The notes under the pieces: generated by a model
The model's input: only the letters and a program-made list of their open reading frames with translations
Told to the model about the DNA's origin: nothing
Databases searched by the model: none
Program-made: the position numbers and the translations under genes
DNA from: Gnetum montanum
Taxonomy: Eukaryota > Streptophyta > Gnetopsida > Gnetales > Gnetaceae
Length of the DNA: 64,000 nt
Assembly (NCBI GenBank): GCA_015680685.1
Contig: MNCI01022611.1
Coordinates: forward strand, 2,098,033 to 2,162,032
Reading direction: 5' to 3'
Shown: positions 21,149-33,845 of the stretch, in pieces
Layout: every line of letters begins with the position of its first letter
Numbering within the stretch: position 1 is the stretch's first letter

Positions 21149-22519
21149 CAAGTAGGATTGATAAATATTTTTTATTTTCTTTAATTTTACAACTTTTTGT
21201 TTTCCAGTTTTTCATTTTTCAACTTTTTGTTTTATCTTTTTATCTTTTCGTGTGTTTGTCTTTTTATGTTTTGTTTTTGTAAGTAATCTCATATACGAAT
21301 AAAACACTCATGTGGATCATTGGTTGAGGTGTGTTTTATGTTATTAAGTCATGAGTTATCAATTATTTGGAACAGTGAGCCCATTGCACCCACTCATCCA
21401 CTCTACAAATAAGAGGTTCTATTCACGGGTACAATGATATTCTTGACATTTTTAAAACTTAAAATTAATTTTTTGTTCATTGTACCCATAATGAAGAAGG
21501 ATGGACCAAGAGGGACTGATTAGGGTGTGACATCAAGGGGACTTGTGGATTCTCTTTGGTGACTTCTATGGGAGTTATCATGCAATATGGTTGTACTAAG
21601 ATCCTTGTAGATCTAATGAAAAATGGGAGTAAGAGTAATCAAAAGGGCACTCAAAAATCAAATGTTGTTCTAGGGGGTCACACTAGAAAGACATGCATGC
21701 ATGCCTAAAGGTTGGCGGCTTCTCTGGATTCAGTAAAGTGAAAAAAAAAAGAGAAAAGAAGTGAGATAAAACAAAAAAAAATCACTCATCCCTTGTACTA
21801 AACGCCAAGTGATCGTATGCCTTGTTGTTATGGTACTCTCATAGTTGTTCACCATGGGATGAAACAATGCGATGTCACTGATTAGAAGGATGGACTTGGT
21901 CCTGATCTTGGAACGCTAGGTTAATGACACCTTAATCATGCTTTTTACGCAGGATTCACTATGTCCTAGGTCAGCTACCTCATGTCCCAATCTCTACGAT
22001 CCCTTTCTATACCTCACCTCATCTCACAATTCGTGTAATTGTAGCTCATGTCCCGTGTAGCATTGAATCTTCATCTCATTTCGGTGATATTTACATGCAT
22101 GTGTTTTGTGGAGTTAGTGCAGATTACATTTAACCCTTCTAGTGCCCACGGACACTTTGAGTGTGGCTACACAAGGGCATAATAGGTTGAAACCTACTTT
22201 GGGGAGGACCCACTTATGTAATTGTTCGTAATCTCACTAATTCTCTAGTTCAAACACACAATTTCTTACCCTCAGCTTAATTTTTTATACTTTTCTTTCC
22301 CTACCATTATCCCTCTAAATTTTAATGTTCCAATGTACTATTACATTCCCTTTTTCCATAACCGCCAAATCTTTAATTGCAAAAATTCACATCATTATTA
22401 TTAAGAGTGCGTCTCGAATCAATGAAATTACCCTAGGATATCTTAATACTTGTTAATGTCCTCAATTTTTAACATTACTTTCAAGAAAAATCATTAAAAA
22501 TTTGATATTTTCATGTGTC
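21149..22519. other. Non-coding spacer after gag, shared with the second element
   Basis: No coding sequence. A T-rich run lies at 21160-21280. The block around 22130-22215, with CTACTTTGGGGAGGACCCACT, recurs inverted at about 35830-35905 in the minus-strand element, so the spacer is a conserved part of this family. Confidence 0.6.
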
Positions 22520-22625
22520 TCACATTAGTAGGGCCGAGATATCACGTACGCAATATCACATCCCATGTGATATCGCGTACGCAATGCATCGTACGTGATA
22601 TTACATCCTATTTTCTTATAAATAC
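22520..22625 (+). promoter_or_regulatory. Internal palindrome cluster with TATA-like box
   Basis: Copies of the LTR-type palindrome (GATATCACGTACGCAATATC and GATATCGCGTACGCAATG types) occupy about 22534-22608. They are followed by CTTATAAATACG at 22614-22625, the same layout as the LTR promoter. It lies about 470 bases upstream of the second ORF. It may be an internal promoter for that ORF or a relic of LTR sequence captured inside the element. Confidence 0.5.
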
Positions 22626-23061
22626 GATACCCCCACCGCAACACTTAGCATCATTTTTCCATTTACGTGGGAGGAGTTTTTGAAATTTTTCTCTGTGACT
22701 TGCAATTGTGTGACCCTTTCTTTTTCACTCATATCTTGCTCACTGGTGCTCCAATTTTACTTCCATTTAAACCTGCTTGAACACGGAGTGTTCAATTTAG
22801 TTGTGGGGAAGAGACACTTGCCAAAAAGTGCCCAACTTTTTTGAAATTTATCATTGCCTAAAGGACATCAATTAGGGTAATTAACACTAACACTTAGAAA
22901 AATTGTGCCAAAAATCATATGACCTTAGGTACACCGGGAGATTAAAATGAAATCCACCTAAGTCATAGGACCCATTATTATAATTTTCAGGCATGATCAC
23001 ATGATAACATAAGATCTTTAATTAAAGGCATGTAGTAAGGTATAACTTGACTTTGAAAACA

Positions 23062-23093
23062 ACCTTACTAACGCTTGATCTGTGTGATTGCAG
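23062..23093 (+). promoter_or_regulatory. Candidate branch point and 3' splice site ahead of the second ORF
   Basis: TTACTAAC (23065-23072) is a near-perfect branch-point consensus. It is followed by a T-rich tract and TGATTGCAG ending at 23093, with the ORF ATG two bases later (23095). Spliced expression of a downstream ORF is known for Athila-like elements. The donor is not identified; AAGGTATAA near 23038 and sites in the 5' leader are possible. Confidence 0.45.
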
Positions 23094-23094
23094 A

Positions 23095-25859
23095 ATGGCC
23101 CCGAAACATGCACAGCAGGAGGGTTCTGTTCAACGTGGAGCGAAACAACCTCATAGAGGTGGAAGACAAGGCCCTACCAGACAACATGCAGAATAGGAGG
23201 TGCAATCATTCAGCATCCATCAAGAAGAACCTCCTACTAGACAGTCTGGGTAGGCAGAAAGAGGAGCTGCTGCTACGCCTGAACCAGGACAGCAACTCAC
23301 ATTGCCCCTGGAGTGTGTTCAGGCTATCCATGAGAAGTCCACATTCGCTACTATGATTGTGGAGCTAAACTTCGAATCTTTTGTGGAGTTCACTCCTGAG
23401 GCTGTTAAGGATCACCTCAAGGGGTCTCCCTTATGGCCTGTCCTCTTTGAATGCAGTGCCTGGTACTTAGGTGAAACGTACTAGTTCTGGCACAATAAGG
23501 AGTAAAGCACCACGATTAACATTTGTGGTGTGACAGTAGACTTTTCTGTGCAGGCAATTTCGAAAGTGTTAAACCTTCTAAATTCAGGCCCCCATGTTGC
23601 TCAGTTATCTACTAGATCAGACCCTGATGTGCAAAAGGATTGGGTAGAGAAGGCTTATGGCAAAGATAAAGCTTTTGGTGAGCTGACGATGGAAGAGCAG
23701 GTTTATTTCAAAATTGGAACCTATCACCTCTTCCCCACAAAATGTTTGAAAAGGATATCAACATATGCGACCAGAGGATGTGCAATGCTCATAGGAAAGA
23801 TTAACGCTAACCTTCCCCATCTATATTTGATGGAGATCCTAAGGCGATTTAAAGAACAGAAGTCAAGGAAGATGGCGCTGCCTTTTCCCTGCCTTATTAG
23901 AAAACTGTACTGACGGGCTAGTATTTGGGGATACACAAATGACGTCCTCTGAAAGGCCTAGAATGCTTCTTATGCTTAGTTATTAAAGGTGCCAGCTCCA
24001 AGAAAGAGCACTAGCAAAGAGCTGAGACCCGATGAAGAAGAAGAACAGATGACTGGACCACCTGCAACTCAACTTGCAAGACCCAACCAACCTCCATCCA
24101 TAGGTCCCAGCCAACAACAAGAAGCAGGACCCAGCACAGGTCAGGATCAGCCATCGCCACTGCACGACTACAGACCATCGATGAGCCATCTTAGGGCCAT
24201 CGCTGAGACGGTCAGTTGGGGAAGTCGTGATGATGCAAACCTCTTCCATGTCATCGATGATGCTGACTAGCCTACTATTTTAGTAGATCACACAAGGGAC
24301 AAATTATCAATTCAAATAGGAGGAGGGGAAAGCAGATGGTCACAACAGATCTTAGGAAATGCGGCATCAGTGCACTTAGAGACTGGCGGAGGGGCCACTG
24401 TGGTGGTCATGCAACACCAGGATGCTGTGAGAGCTATTGAAGTGGTCGCTGACCATATCAAAGAATCCTTTAACATACCTGTTGTGCCATCGGTAGATCT
24501 TTCAGGAGCACAGGATGCTAAAACTCTTGCTGGAACCTCAATGACTCTTGCGGAACATGAGGATGCGCTAGATCAATTACTACAAATATTGTTTGACATC
24601 CTGCAGGATGTAACAGCAATTCAATCAAACCTCATTTCCACAAAAGGGAAGTTGGTCATATCCGAAGTTAGGGCCGAACATGCTGAAGCTGAAGTACAGA
24701 AACTACAAAAATAGCTCATAGCCCTACAAGTAGCACAGCGGGATCCTTTGCAATTTGTTCCCGCAGACCAGCTGGAAAATTTCAAAATCGAGCAATTAGC
24801 AAAGCTAATCGCAAAAAATAAGAAGATGATAGAAGAAAGGAGATGGCCACTTGGGATGCCTCCACAGCACAAGCGCAAACTCATGCACATCTTAAGGCAC
24901 TCAAGGCCTTAGAAGAAGAGAATAAGTAGTTGGTTGCAAATAACCTTTGGTTGACTTCTGTGGAGAAACAAAATAATGTTCTCGATGAACACTTTCATCA
25001 GTTACGAGAATACTTCATTCAGGTCAACTGAGATGTAAGTCGTTTAGCAAGAGAGAATCGAGCCCTCTCAATGGAGGAGGTATGCATTATTCACCAAAAA
25101 TCAACAATTGAGATAATCGCGTGGCAGAATGAGGCTAAACGACACGAGAAGCTGAAGGAGCATTTCCGTGATCAGGTGGGGATGTACAAACAAATCCTGG
25201 AGAAGGAGATCCATATGGCCAAGGCTCAAATCAACAATATTAGTGCTCAGCACACTAATTGGAGGACCATATTGGACACTTACACCTTCGCCCACCAAGT
25301 GGAAGTTAAGAACTGGGACTTGCAAATCCAAGACTTAACCAAATACATGGAGTTGGCAAACCTTAGATATGCTAACCTGGCCATGTTAACAGCAGGATGC
25401 CCGAGGTTAGATCTCAAGCAGTAGGTAGCTTCCATCCACATCAAATATGAAGCAGAATTTGCAGAGCGCAAGAAGCTGGTTGAGAAACTAGATGTCGCAA
25501 ATTCTGAACTTGCGGTGGTAAAAGAAAGCTACCAAGGACAGAAAGATGTTGCAACCGACTTGGCTCGATGGCTAATAGATCTTCATGAATACAAAGATAA
25601 AGCCAAAGCCTATGAAGAGGAACGAAGGGTGTTCGCGGCATGGTATGTCAAGGCTAATCAGATGTTTCTGCAACTACCCTGTCCATGGGAAGTTCCGACT
25701 TCATCAAACATTGGAACATTAACATGGGCGGCACAAGATCCTCAGACTGAAGAGGAGAAGCTCCAAGCCATTCTTCAGCATCGTCAACCTTCAAAGCCTA
25801 GAGCACATGACAAAGGGAAAGCATCCATGGAGGAGCCACCACCACCAGGAACTACATGA
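23095..25859 (+). pseudogene. Second ORF: plant-transposon-like domain followed by coiled coil
   Basis: Starts ATGGCCCCGAAAC. The frame runs with a few stops to about 24835, then shifts by one frame and continues to TGA at 25857-25859, giving roughly 920 codons. Residues about 85-270 contain HLKGSPLWP, a KAYGKDKAFGELTMEEQ stretch, RGCAMLIGKI and LPFPCLIRKLY. This resembles the putative plant transposon protein domain (PF20167 type) found in Athila-related third ORFs. A Pro/Gln/Ser-rich linker follows, then about 450 residues of predicted long helix with heptad-like spacing, and a Pro-rich tail. The function of such ORFs is unknown. The position, just before the 3' LTR, corresponds to the env-like ORF of Athila. 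Confidence 0.62.
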
Positions 25860-26020
25860 GTTCCATTTTCTGTAGTATAGCATTTTTTCTATGTTGTGTC
25901 TTCCCACACTACGGCATCATTTCATTTTTTGTTTTTCCAGTTAATAATCCCATACCTATCCACTATGTAATCAATAAAGCTTGTTCCCCTTGTAACTCGA
26001 GGATGACTTTTTATTCAGTC

Positions 26021-26029
26021 GTGAGGGTA
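26021..26029 (+). other. Short purine-rich tract before the 3' LTR
   Basis: GTGAGGGTA directly precedes the LTR start TGATGAG. The minus-strand element has the better preserved equivalent ATGGGGGTA (35089-35097, minus). Such tracts prime plus-strand synthesis. Confidence 0.5.
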
Positions 26030-26904
26030 TGATGAGATGCGATTCGCATAGGCCACGATATCGTGTACGTGATATCGCATTCGCCGCAATATCACATCCC
26101 CTGCGATATCGCAAACGCGATATCGCGTCTTCCCTACAATATCGCATACGCGATATAGTAGTCCGCTACCATATCTATAAATAAGAGGCAACTTTCCCAA
26201 TTTCAGTTATTAGGAGTTAGAGTAGCGAAGCTCTGGCAATTTGACCACTCCAAAGATAGATTATTTGTACGGCAGTGTGGTGAAGCGAAGCTACCCGCAG
26301 TGTGGTGAATGTAATTGTACGGCATCCTTTATTCGAGTGTGATGTACTTGGATAGGCACATGACTGGAAATAAAGATCGAGATTACTTCATCATTGCAGT
26401 AGTCACTTTTTTTATTTATTTTAATGTTATTTATTTTTTTCTCTCACCCTAAACTCCTAGAATGCAGAATGAGTACAACTTGATTACGAGCATTTAAGTG
26501 TGACTACTTGGTAGCCCAGTGGCATACCTAGGATCTGTGCTTGGTAATCCCATTGGTAGTCATGCATGAGGTCCAAGATGTATACAGTTGATCAAGGAAT
26601 TGGTTGCTCATCGTACTTAGGCTAGATTAGATTCTCTTACCCTTCTCCTCCTAGCTTAGCTTAGTTAATATTATTTTCCACTGCCTTCAGGAGTAGCGTT
26701 AGAATTAGGAACACATCATACACATCACTCTAGACTAAACCATACGTGACAAATATAATACTAGTCCAAGTGGGAAGATAGCAAACTGCGACCTAAGGAT
26801 AATTGTCTAGGTGCCACAACTAGTCCATCTGCGGAGTTCGACCGGATCGCGCGTGCTACGCTCGTTTTGTATGGTTGAGTGTAGGGGTACCTCGCCACTC
26901 ATCA
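26030..26904 (+). repeat. 3' LTR
   Basis: Same termini as the 5' LTR. The palindrome cluster is better preserved here (about 26050-26160), TATAAATA is at 26176-26183, and a short internal duplication of GTGTGGTGAA lies near 26270-26310. It is followed by the second AGGTT. Confidence 0.9.
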
Positions 26905-27596
26905 AGGTTAAATAAAGATCCAAGAAAATTGCTATTTAAGTTCTTCATGGTCAATAGATTATGTTGCTAAATAGTATGAGCAATCAATATGAATTCTAGG
27001 GAATCTCTTAATTACCAATAGAAGGAAGTCATAGGATTGTGATGGACCACATTGCTTCCCTAGAGATCAACCTCTAGGTTCCTCACCTCTTCTTCTAACT
27101 TGATAATTTTCAAAGTCATCTTCTCATTATTTTTCCTAGTTGTTAGTAGCTACATTATCAAATCCATAATAATGTTAGATTACTTTACTATGAATAATGC
27201 CATGTCTACTATGTACTAAGCCAAGGCATCCATCATCTCCTATATTTTAGGATGATCATGTACAAAAGGCTGGAAAGTAAGATTCACAATAGATATCTTT
27301 CCCCAATCAACCAAAATTTATGCATCTATTAAAATATCTATCTTTTTAACTAAAAAAATGTGTCAAATAATTATAACTATTATCATAAAACAATAAAAAA
27401 AACTTCCTAGTATCAATGAGGCTATTTAATTTTTCCATAAAACTAGCTACCATTTCTCAAACTAACTACTATTTATCTATATTCTTTCAAAATATCCTAA
27501 TTATATCTAGACATAATCATAAAAAATTGATCAAACTATACATAATTCTAACTAAAATATAAAATATGAATAATATTAAAATAAAAATTCATAAAA
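26905..27596. other. AT-rich DNA, no gene seen
   Basis: No coding sequence or element boundary is recognised apart from the target duplication at its left end. Confidence 0.5.
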
Positions 27597-27749
27597 ATAA
27601 TGAAACTAGCATATACCTTATAGCACTAGCAACATGCAGCTAACATAGTTAAAGAGATTATTCAATCCACTAGTAGCCTAACTATGTTAGCTACATTTTG
27701 AATAATATCTATATTATTCAATCCATGACCTATATATGGTATTTCACAA

Positions 27750-28330
27750 CATCCTCAATAAAAATCATCATCTCCTAGAGACTTATGGCCCTAGGAACAT
27801 ACTTGATTGTCCCTCCAAATCAAAATCTAATTGCTTCCCAAAGAGTTCATTAGTCAATGCATCATCTTCTACCCTCTTTGATGCTTCAATTGTTGCTACC
27901 CTATTCTTTGTTTTACCTTCTTTCTAGGCTTATTTCTACTATTCTTTTCTTTCTCTCCTCTCCATATGTTCTCCTTTTCTTTTCTTTTTTCTCTCGTCTT
28001 CTATCTTAGCCAAAGCCTCTTGCTTAACTTCCTTCTTCAACTTTATTGCATATGTTAAATCATCATTGTAATCAATGTAGATCAAAAGTTAATAGCTTTA
28101 AAAATTTAAAACTAAATATAAAATATAAAAATATAATAAAATATTAAAAATTTAAAAATAATAACATTTACAACAAATAAGAATATTTCTAACTTACCTA
28201 ACCTCTTTACAACCTTAATAGTCTTTCTATGTAACTGCTCCTTTAAGGCATAGGGATTGATAGGGTATATAGCATTTACTTATATCTTCTTCACTACCTA
28301 ATCTCATTTTTTATACTTCAGGCACAATCT
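27750..28330 (-). pseudogene. Unrecognised Lys/Glu-rich coding-like sequence with possible intron
   Basis: On the minus strand about 28290-28205 reads VNAIYPINPYALKEQLHRKT and ends at a good donor (TTAGGTAAGTTAG). AT-rich sequence follows, then a Lys/Glu-rich stretch (KLKKEVKQEALAKIEDERKK) at about 28060-27950 and a further acidic segment to 27780 (DALTNELFGKQLDFDLEGQ). No family is recognised. The spliced layout suggests a decayed host or transposase gene rather than a retroelement. Confidence 0.3.
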
Positions 28331-28578
28331 CTAATCACCTCCATTCCTTGCATAATATTTCCACAAGAAAAACACTTCATGGGTAATGCCATGCTATCAA
28401 GCATCAAAGATTTGAACACATCCTCTACTAGTGAATATGCTACCTCTAAAGCTCCATCTAGAATAGTCAATAGAGTCATCATAATGCTTGTAACATGTTA
28501 ACATGGAGTAAAAGGGAGTTATTAATTATTTATGACTTTTTTTCATGATTTTTCTAAGCGAAAAAACTCTATGAAAAA

Positions 28579-28911
28579 TCAAAGCATACTATAGTAAAAT
28601 ATAATGTTCACAAAGTTGCCAAAGCTCTCTCCATTAACCATGTTCACATTAGTAAACTTTGTAGACACTATGTCATCCAAGTAGTCTACCCAATTATAAA
28701 AAGTACCACACACAATGAGGTTATACATAATTTGGAGCCATTGAGGAGATGCAACTCTCTTCTTTCTAATCTTTCCATAGAATATTCTCTCAATAAATAT
28801 ATGAAATCTCATAAGATAGTCATAGGTTTTACTTAGCAATGTTGTGACCCTTATCACCATACTATGTCCATGTACTGATCTACTCCTAATTGAGAGAAGA
28901 AAACTTGTCAT
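28579..28911 (-). other. Open frame of 110 codons, identity unknown
   Basis: Begins with ATG and encodes a basic, aromatic-rich protein (around RVASPQWLQIMYNLIVCGTF). No motif is recognised. In such AT-rich DNA an open frame of this length could arise by chance, but the residue composition looks more protein-like than that of its neighbours. It could belong with the coding-like sequence at 27750-28330. Confidence 0.25.
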
Positions 28912-31900
28912 TACCTTCTACTAGAGAAATTTCTTTAGGAAAGTTGAACTAATTCCTAAATGAGTCTTAATTCCATGGTAAGATAACCTCTTTTCTATGG
29001 ATTTGGAACATGAAAAATTTCCACTGACTCAAGTGATGTTTTACTATGGTAATCATATTAATGAGTGAAATTTTTGGAGATCTTAATATGAAGAGATATC
29101 TCAACCCAATCAATTAAAGAATGGAAAGATACCTCCTCCTCTCTCCACTTAATAGTCATTTATGACTAGCCAAAGTGTTATGAATATTAACTTATAGAAA
29201 TCCCTCTTTTTATGTTTTCCAACCATATGTAGATAACCTCCATAGTCTTGGTCACATTGTAGTATGGATGAAAATTCTCTTTTCATATTTCTCATGTCTC
29301 ATTTCCTATCTTTCCTTTTATATTTCATGTTGTATATTTTAATTCATGTTCTATTACAAGGTTTGACTCACATATGTAAAATTTTTCTTAAATGGAAAAT
29401 TTAGGATGTAAGGCATCATAGTACCAAAACATGCTTAAAATGAAAAATTTTGCATTAACCTTAACCATAAATTAAGGCTTCCCCTCATACCTTATATGAG
29501 GGAGGAATTATTTTTTCTCATTTCTTATTATGCATCTTAAGGTTTATGATTTTAATGAAGTTTCAAGAAGAAGTTTCCTTTCTCATTTTTCTCATCACAA
29601 TTCTTACATTTCTCATAATATTTCTCTAATTTCACAATATTTTCTCAAGTTTTTATATTCTTACAATCACAATCGTCATTATTCAATTTCCATTAAATAT
29701 CTTGCTCATTGCAAGTTCAATTCTCATCAAAGACTATCAACTTCATTAAAGCTCATCAACAAAGCATAAAAGATCAAAAATATAAGCATAAATCTTATTC
29801 TCAAAATAATAAAGATATTTAAAGCATTATGATTTAGTGATGTTCTATTATTTAAAGTTACATTTGTATGCATCTTTAGTTCTTATAAGTTTCTTATGCA
29901 TCTTGTAGAATAGATCTTGCATTTTTATAATTCTTTTCATAGATCTAATTTAAGATTCTTCTTTCTAGTATCTATAGCATTTAGAAACTTTCAATTTTAA
30001 GTAACATGGTATTAAAATAATTATATTTTTGCACTTAAAAATTGATTCTTTGCCATTTTTTCTTCATCAATTCCTATGACAAAAATCAATAATGATTTCT
30101 TTTATATCACGACATATCAATAACACAACATGTTGTGATATATTCAAATTTCAAAAGGCATCAAACATATCAATCTTCATTGATTTTCATGATGTGCTCT
30201 GATATGATAGAAATTTTCCTAAGACATCTAGATTTTATAAGTGCTATAACATTATCCTATGATAAGATCTAAAAGCGTATAGATCCACATTAATTTAGGT
30301 GATCTCCTATGATATTAATTGGATTTAAAAAATTTTAAGCTTCTTTGCATACTTTGATAGTCTTAATCTTATCTGCAAAGACAGAGACAAGAATAACCAA
30401 AAGAAATATGATGCATACACATAAATACAACCAAAAATAGAAGTGTAAATAAAAAATAAGTGACTAACATAGGCATTTAAAGAAAAACTTAAAAACCTAA
30501 TAACATAGTTGCCAAGATACCTTTAGATCCCAATTGAATGTGGGTTCTCTCAGCCACTCCTTTAATCCTAAATCTTGTCTTTTATGGAGTATATAACCAA
30601 ACATACTTGTTGAAAAGCATAATACCACATGTGGTCACTAGCATGATTGATCTCATATAAAAATAATGCAAACAATATAGGATGCTAGTTATCACAAGAG
30701 TAATCTTGCAGAGCATCTGCTCTCACATCTCTAGGTATGTATCCTTCCTACATGCATCCTCAAACATACAAATATATGGAATAAAAGTCAAATTAACCAT
30801 AGGTACAACTCCTAAGTAGGAATCTAGATGTGAAAAAATTAACATAAAAAATGAGAATTCACATCAATATACCTGGACACTATAATATGAGTACCTACAA
30901 GATTGAACAAGCTATGAGCTTGTCAAATATCCAACAACATAGTATCATCGTTGAAATGCTTATTGAGGTAATCTCTTTATAAGTAGTTCAATTTCTTCAT
31001 CTATATTTCCCTAGTTCTACCATTATCATCAATAATAGTATCCACATATGTGATCTCATAGATCATACATCCTAAGTATCTTACATAAATATCTAGACAA
31101 ATTCCTTCAAGGTATAACAAACAATAGATAAGGGGAACATGGTCCACATAAGCATGTGAATGTTCTCAAGACAGAACTTGAGAAGCCACTTGATCTTGGA
31201 CTGACTCCATATCTAACTAGGGTAGATAAATCTATCATGATTAACCTCACTCTCTTGGGCTTAGCAGTGATCATAGGACATGTATCATAGATTAGGAAGT
31301 ACATTGGGTCTGCCACCAATAACCAAGATAGTAGATCATCTCTGCATAATAAGATAACAAACTGGGACTCAATATTCATAAGTAAAGGGAATAGTAAAAC
31401 ATGAGTATCTATCATTAAAATAATAATTAAATATTAAAATATGATGATTTCAATTTAGACTAGAATAGGTAAAACTTAATTTTTCAACATTCCCTAAGAG
31501 ACATACAAATCATGTCCAAGTAAAGTTAGTTTTGATCTAAAAATGGCTAACTTCTAACAATTAATGCTAGCCCAACATAACATCACACTAACACTTAGTC
31601 TTTTTATTCATCTTTTTGTCTTTCATACTTAGACATTTTACTTTCCTTTCTACACTTAACAATTTCTCACTCACTCTTGGTACTTAGTTATTTCTCAATT
31701 ACTCAACATAACACTTAGCCATTTTTTTCCTCACTCTTAGTATTTAGTCATTTCTTGAGCCCTTAACTAAATACTTGGTCAATTTATTCCCTTTTTCCAA
31801 CACACAATCATTTTTTGAAACTTCTCCATCCAACACTCTACTCATGTGTCATTCCTTCTTCCCCTCTTAAACATAGATGGATGATGCTAATGTGGCTATC

Positions 31901-33769
31901 AATGTCATGTCTACAAACCCACAGCTTACCTTCCTTTCTCATCCTATAAAATGTAATAATATAAATAAAAAATTTAAATAATAATAATAATAAATAGTAT
32001 CCATAATACCCTCCATGTGTAGGGCTAGTGCCACATCAATAGTGTGCCACTGGTAGCCTAACTATGCTAGCTACATGTTGCTAATGCTATAAGGTATATG
32101 TGTCTTCATTATTAGCATTCCCCTTGGACTTCATTAAAAAATTTTAATACACATAAAAATATATATAAAAGAAAGAAAGGTATCATGCAACAACACTATG
32201 TGAAAGCTTTCACTAATCATGTAATCATGCCAAACATCCACCGATGTGCCTCAACACATGTATCTACCCCCAGATCCCCTCTCTTTTTCTCCTAAATTAA
32301 ATGAAAAAAAATATAGTAGCACTTTACCCTTATGATTGTCAGTGGTAGTACACTGATGGTGACACATGTGTCATCATTGATGGCATGCTAGCCACACGTT
32401 GGTATTATGGCTGTGCCAATGTACCATTAAACATGTACATCTGAACCCTTATAGTGTCATTAATCTCTTTATTTAAAATAAAACCAATGTTACTTATCCC
32501 ATGCACTAAAAACCTCATGTACTAATGTGCATACCATGCTTAGACCATTCTTGTTTCACTGTACTTTTCAAACCCCTTACTACTAACCTCTAAAATGCAA
32601 CAAAATGGCAAATTTCATGTTGTGAATCAATGCTACCCTATATGACTAGATGCATAAGGATGTAATGGCTATCCTTTAGCTATCACAAATATCTTTTTCA
32701 AGCCACAATTTATTCTTCTCCCTCTCCATTCTATCTAGAATGACCTTCAAATTTCCTCCCTTTTCCCTACCAAAATGTTGATCATAAACCCTCTTCATTG
32801 TTGCTTATGACATCTAAGAGGCACATTCTCTACATCCTCTTCAACTCATAAAAAATGGTGAAATGAAAAATAAAAGGTAATGTTCACTTACCTTAGTATT
32901 GCTAGCATGTGGATGGGCTTCTCCCTAACATTTCTTACTCCTTGCCCACATGTCTCCTTGCTAACATTCCTTGGTCCCTACCCACATGTCTCTTGATAGG
33001 ATCCATCTAGATTCTTTTTTTATCATCTTCTTCTCCTCTTATGAACATGCAATGCCATGCTTTCAAACTGCAAGTTTTCTTAAGGTAAAACACTTTCAAA
33101 AAAATAGCAAAATGATAAACTTTCTTCCTCACTTTTCCTTTTTATCTTGGTTTATTAGCTTATGAATGACATTATGTAATCCATTCCCAAGTGATATTCA
33201 TGTAACATGATGCATTCCTATGTGATGCTAATATAGATTCTATGTCATCATTGTAGCACCACATGTTCCCATATTATCCACTAATCTCATCACCTAGAAT
33301 GCATTACCAAAACCCCAAGATAGCCCTGGACTCACTTGAACTAACCCATGAACTTTCCAAATCTTCTCAATTTAAATTTAATGTTAAAATATACATTAAA
33401 AATAATTTTTTAATTTTATCTCCATTACTAAATTTTAACAAGCCTATAAATTTTTCTATCTTTGAAATTTTAAATTTTTTCCATATAATGATCATATCGA
33501 CTCATGCTTTTTAGGCCATGGATCCCACTATTCTCCATTGATTATATGAACCAGTCACCTTGGATGGACCCTATGGCCAAAGCACTAAGCCTTTCAATGA
33601 ATACTTGATTAATCTATCCCCCTTAGACTCATCAAAGTTACTCATCTTATCCCTTGACATCATGAAGAAAGACCTAATCCTTCAAGCCAACTTTGCCTTC
33701 TTTGTTCACAAGCTAGTTCTAAACAATTATCTCCTTTTCAAACTAGTTATCACTAACCACTAAAGCAAA
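28912..33769. other. AT-rich region without a recognised gene
   Basis: About 31590-31830 carries a degenerate repetition of words like CACTTAGTCATTTCTCACTC. Dispersed open frames (for example 31107-31415 minus and 33263-33514 plus) show no motif. From about 33540 rightward the plus strand begins to read like the upstream part of the gypsy polyprotein described next. Confidence 0.5.
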
Positions 33770-33845
33770 GAAAAGATCTTACAACTAGGGACAAAATTTC
33801 CTAAAAACCTTAATAATTCCATCCTTGCAACACTATAGAAAAATT

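Larger units (their letters stand above)
18185..26904 (+). mobile_element. Full-length Athila-type LTR retrotransposon without pol
   Basis: LTRs at 18185-19031 and 26030-26904 begin TGATGAGATGCGA and end CACTCATCA. The element is flanked by the perfect 5-base duplication AGGTT (18180-18184 and 26905-26909). Inside are a tRNA-Asp primer site, a gag pseudogene, a non-coding spacer, a palindrome/TATA cluster, a second large broken ORF and a short purine tract before the 3' LTR. No protease, RT, RNase H or integrase is visible, so it must have been mobilised by a relative. The LTRs differ at roughly a tenth of positions by eye, mostly transitions, so the insertion is not recent. Confidence 0.92.
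27597..32113. mobile_element. AT-rich segment bounded by imperfect inverted repeats, possible decayed DNA transposon
   Basis: 27597-27648 (ATGAAACTAGCATATACCTT and onward) is matched in inverse orientation by 32062-32113. A second block, CCACTAGTAGCCTAACTATG at 27667-27696, recurs directly at 32047-32080, so each end carries both arms. No transposase is recognised inside. Low-complexity Lys/Glu coding-like sequence lies near the left end. The boundaries and the class are uncertain; the repeats could instead be independent copies of one small element. Confidence 0.35.

Noticed and set aside
28361-28396. LPMKCFSCGN on the minus strand, reminiscent of the RPB10 zinc-binding start
   Set aside because: Only about ten residues fit, the rest does not, and the frame soon meets a stop.
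31107-31415. Open frame of 102 codons on the minus strand
   Set aside because: No motif, composition like the AT-rich background, no neighbour supporting a gene.
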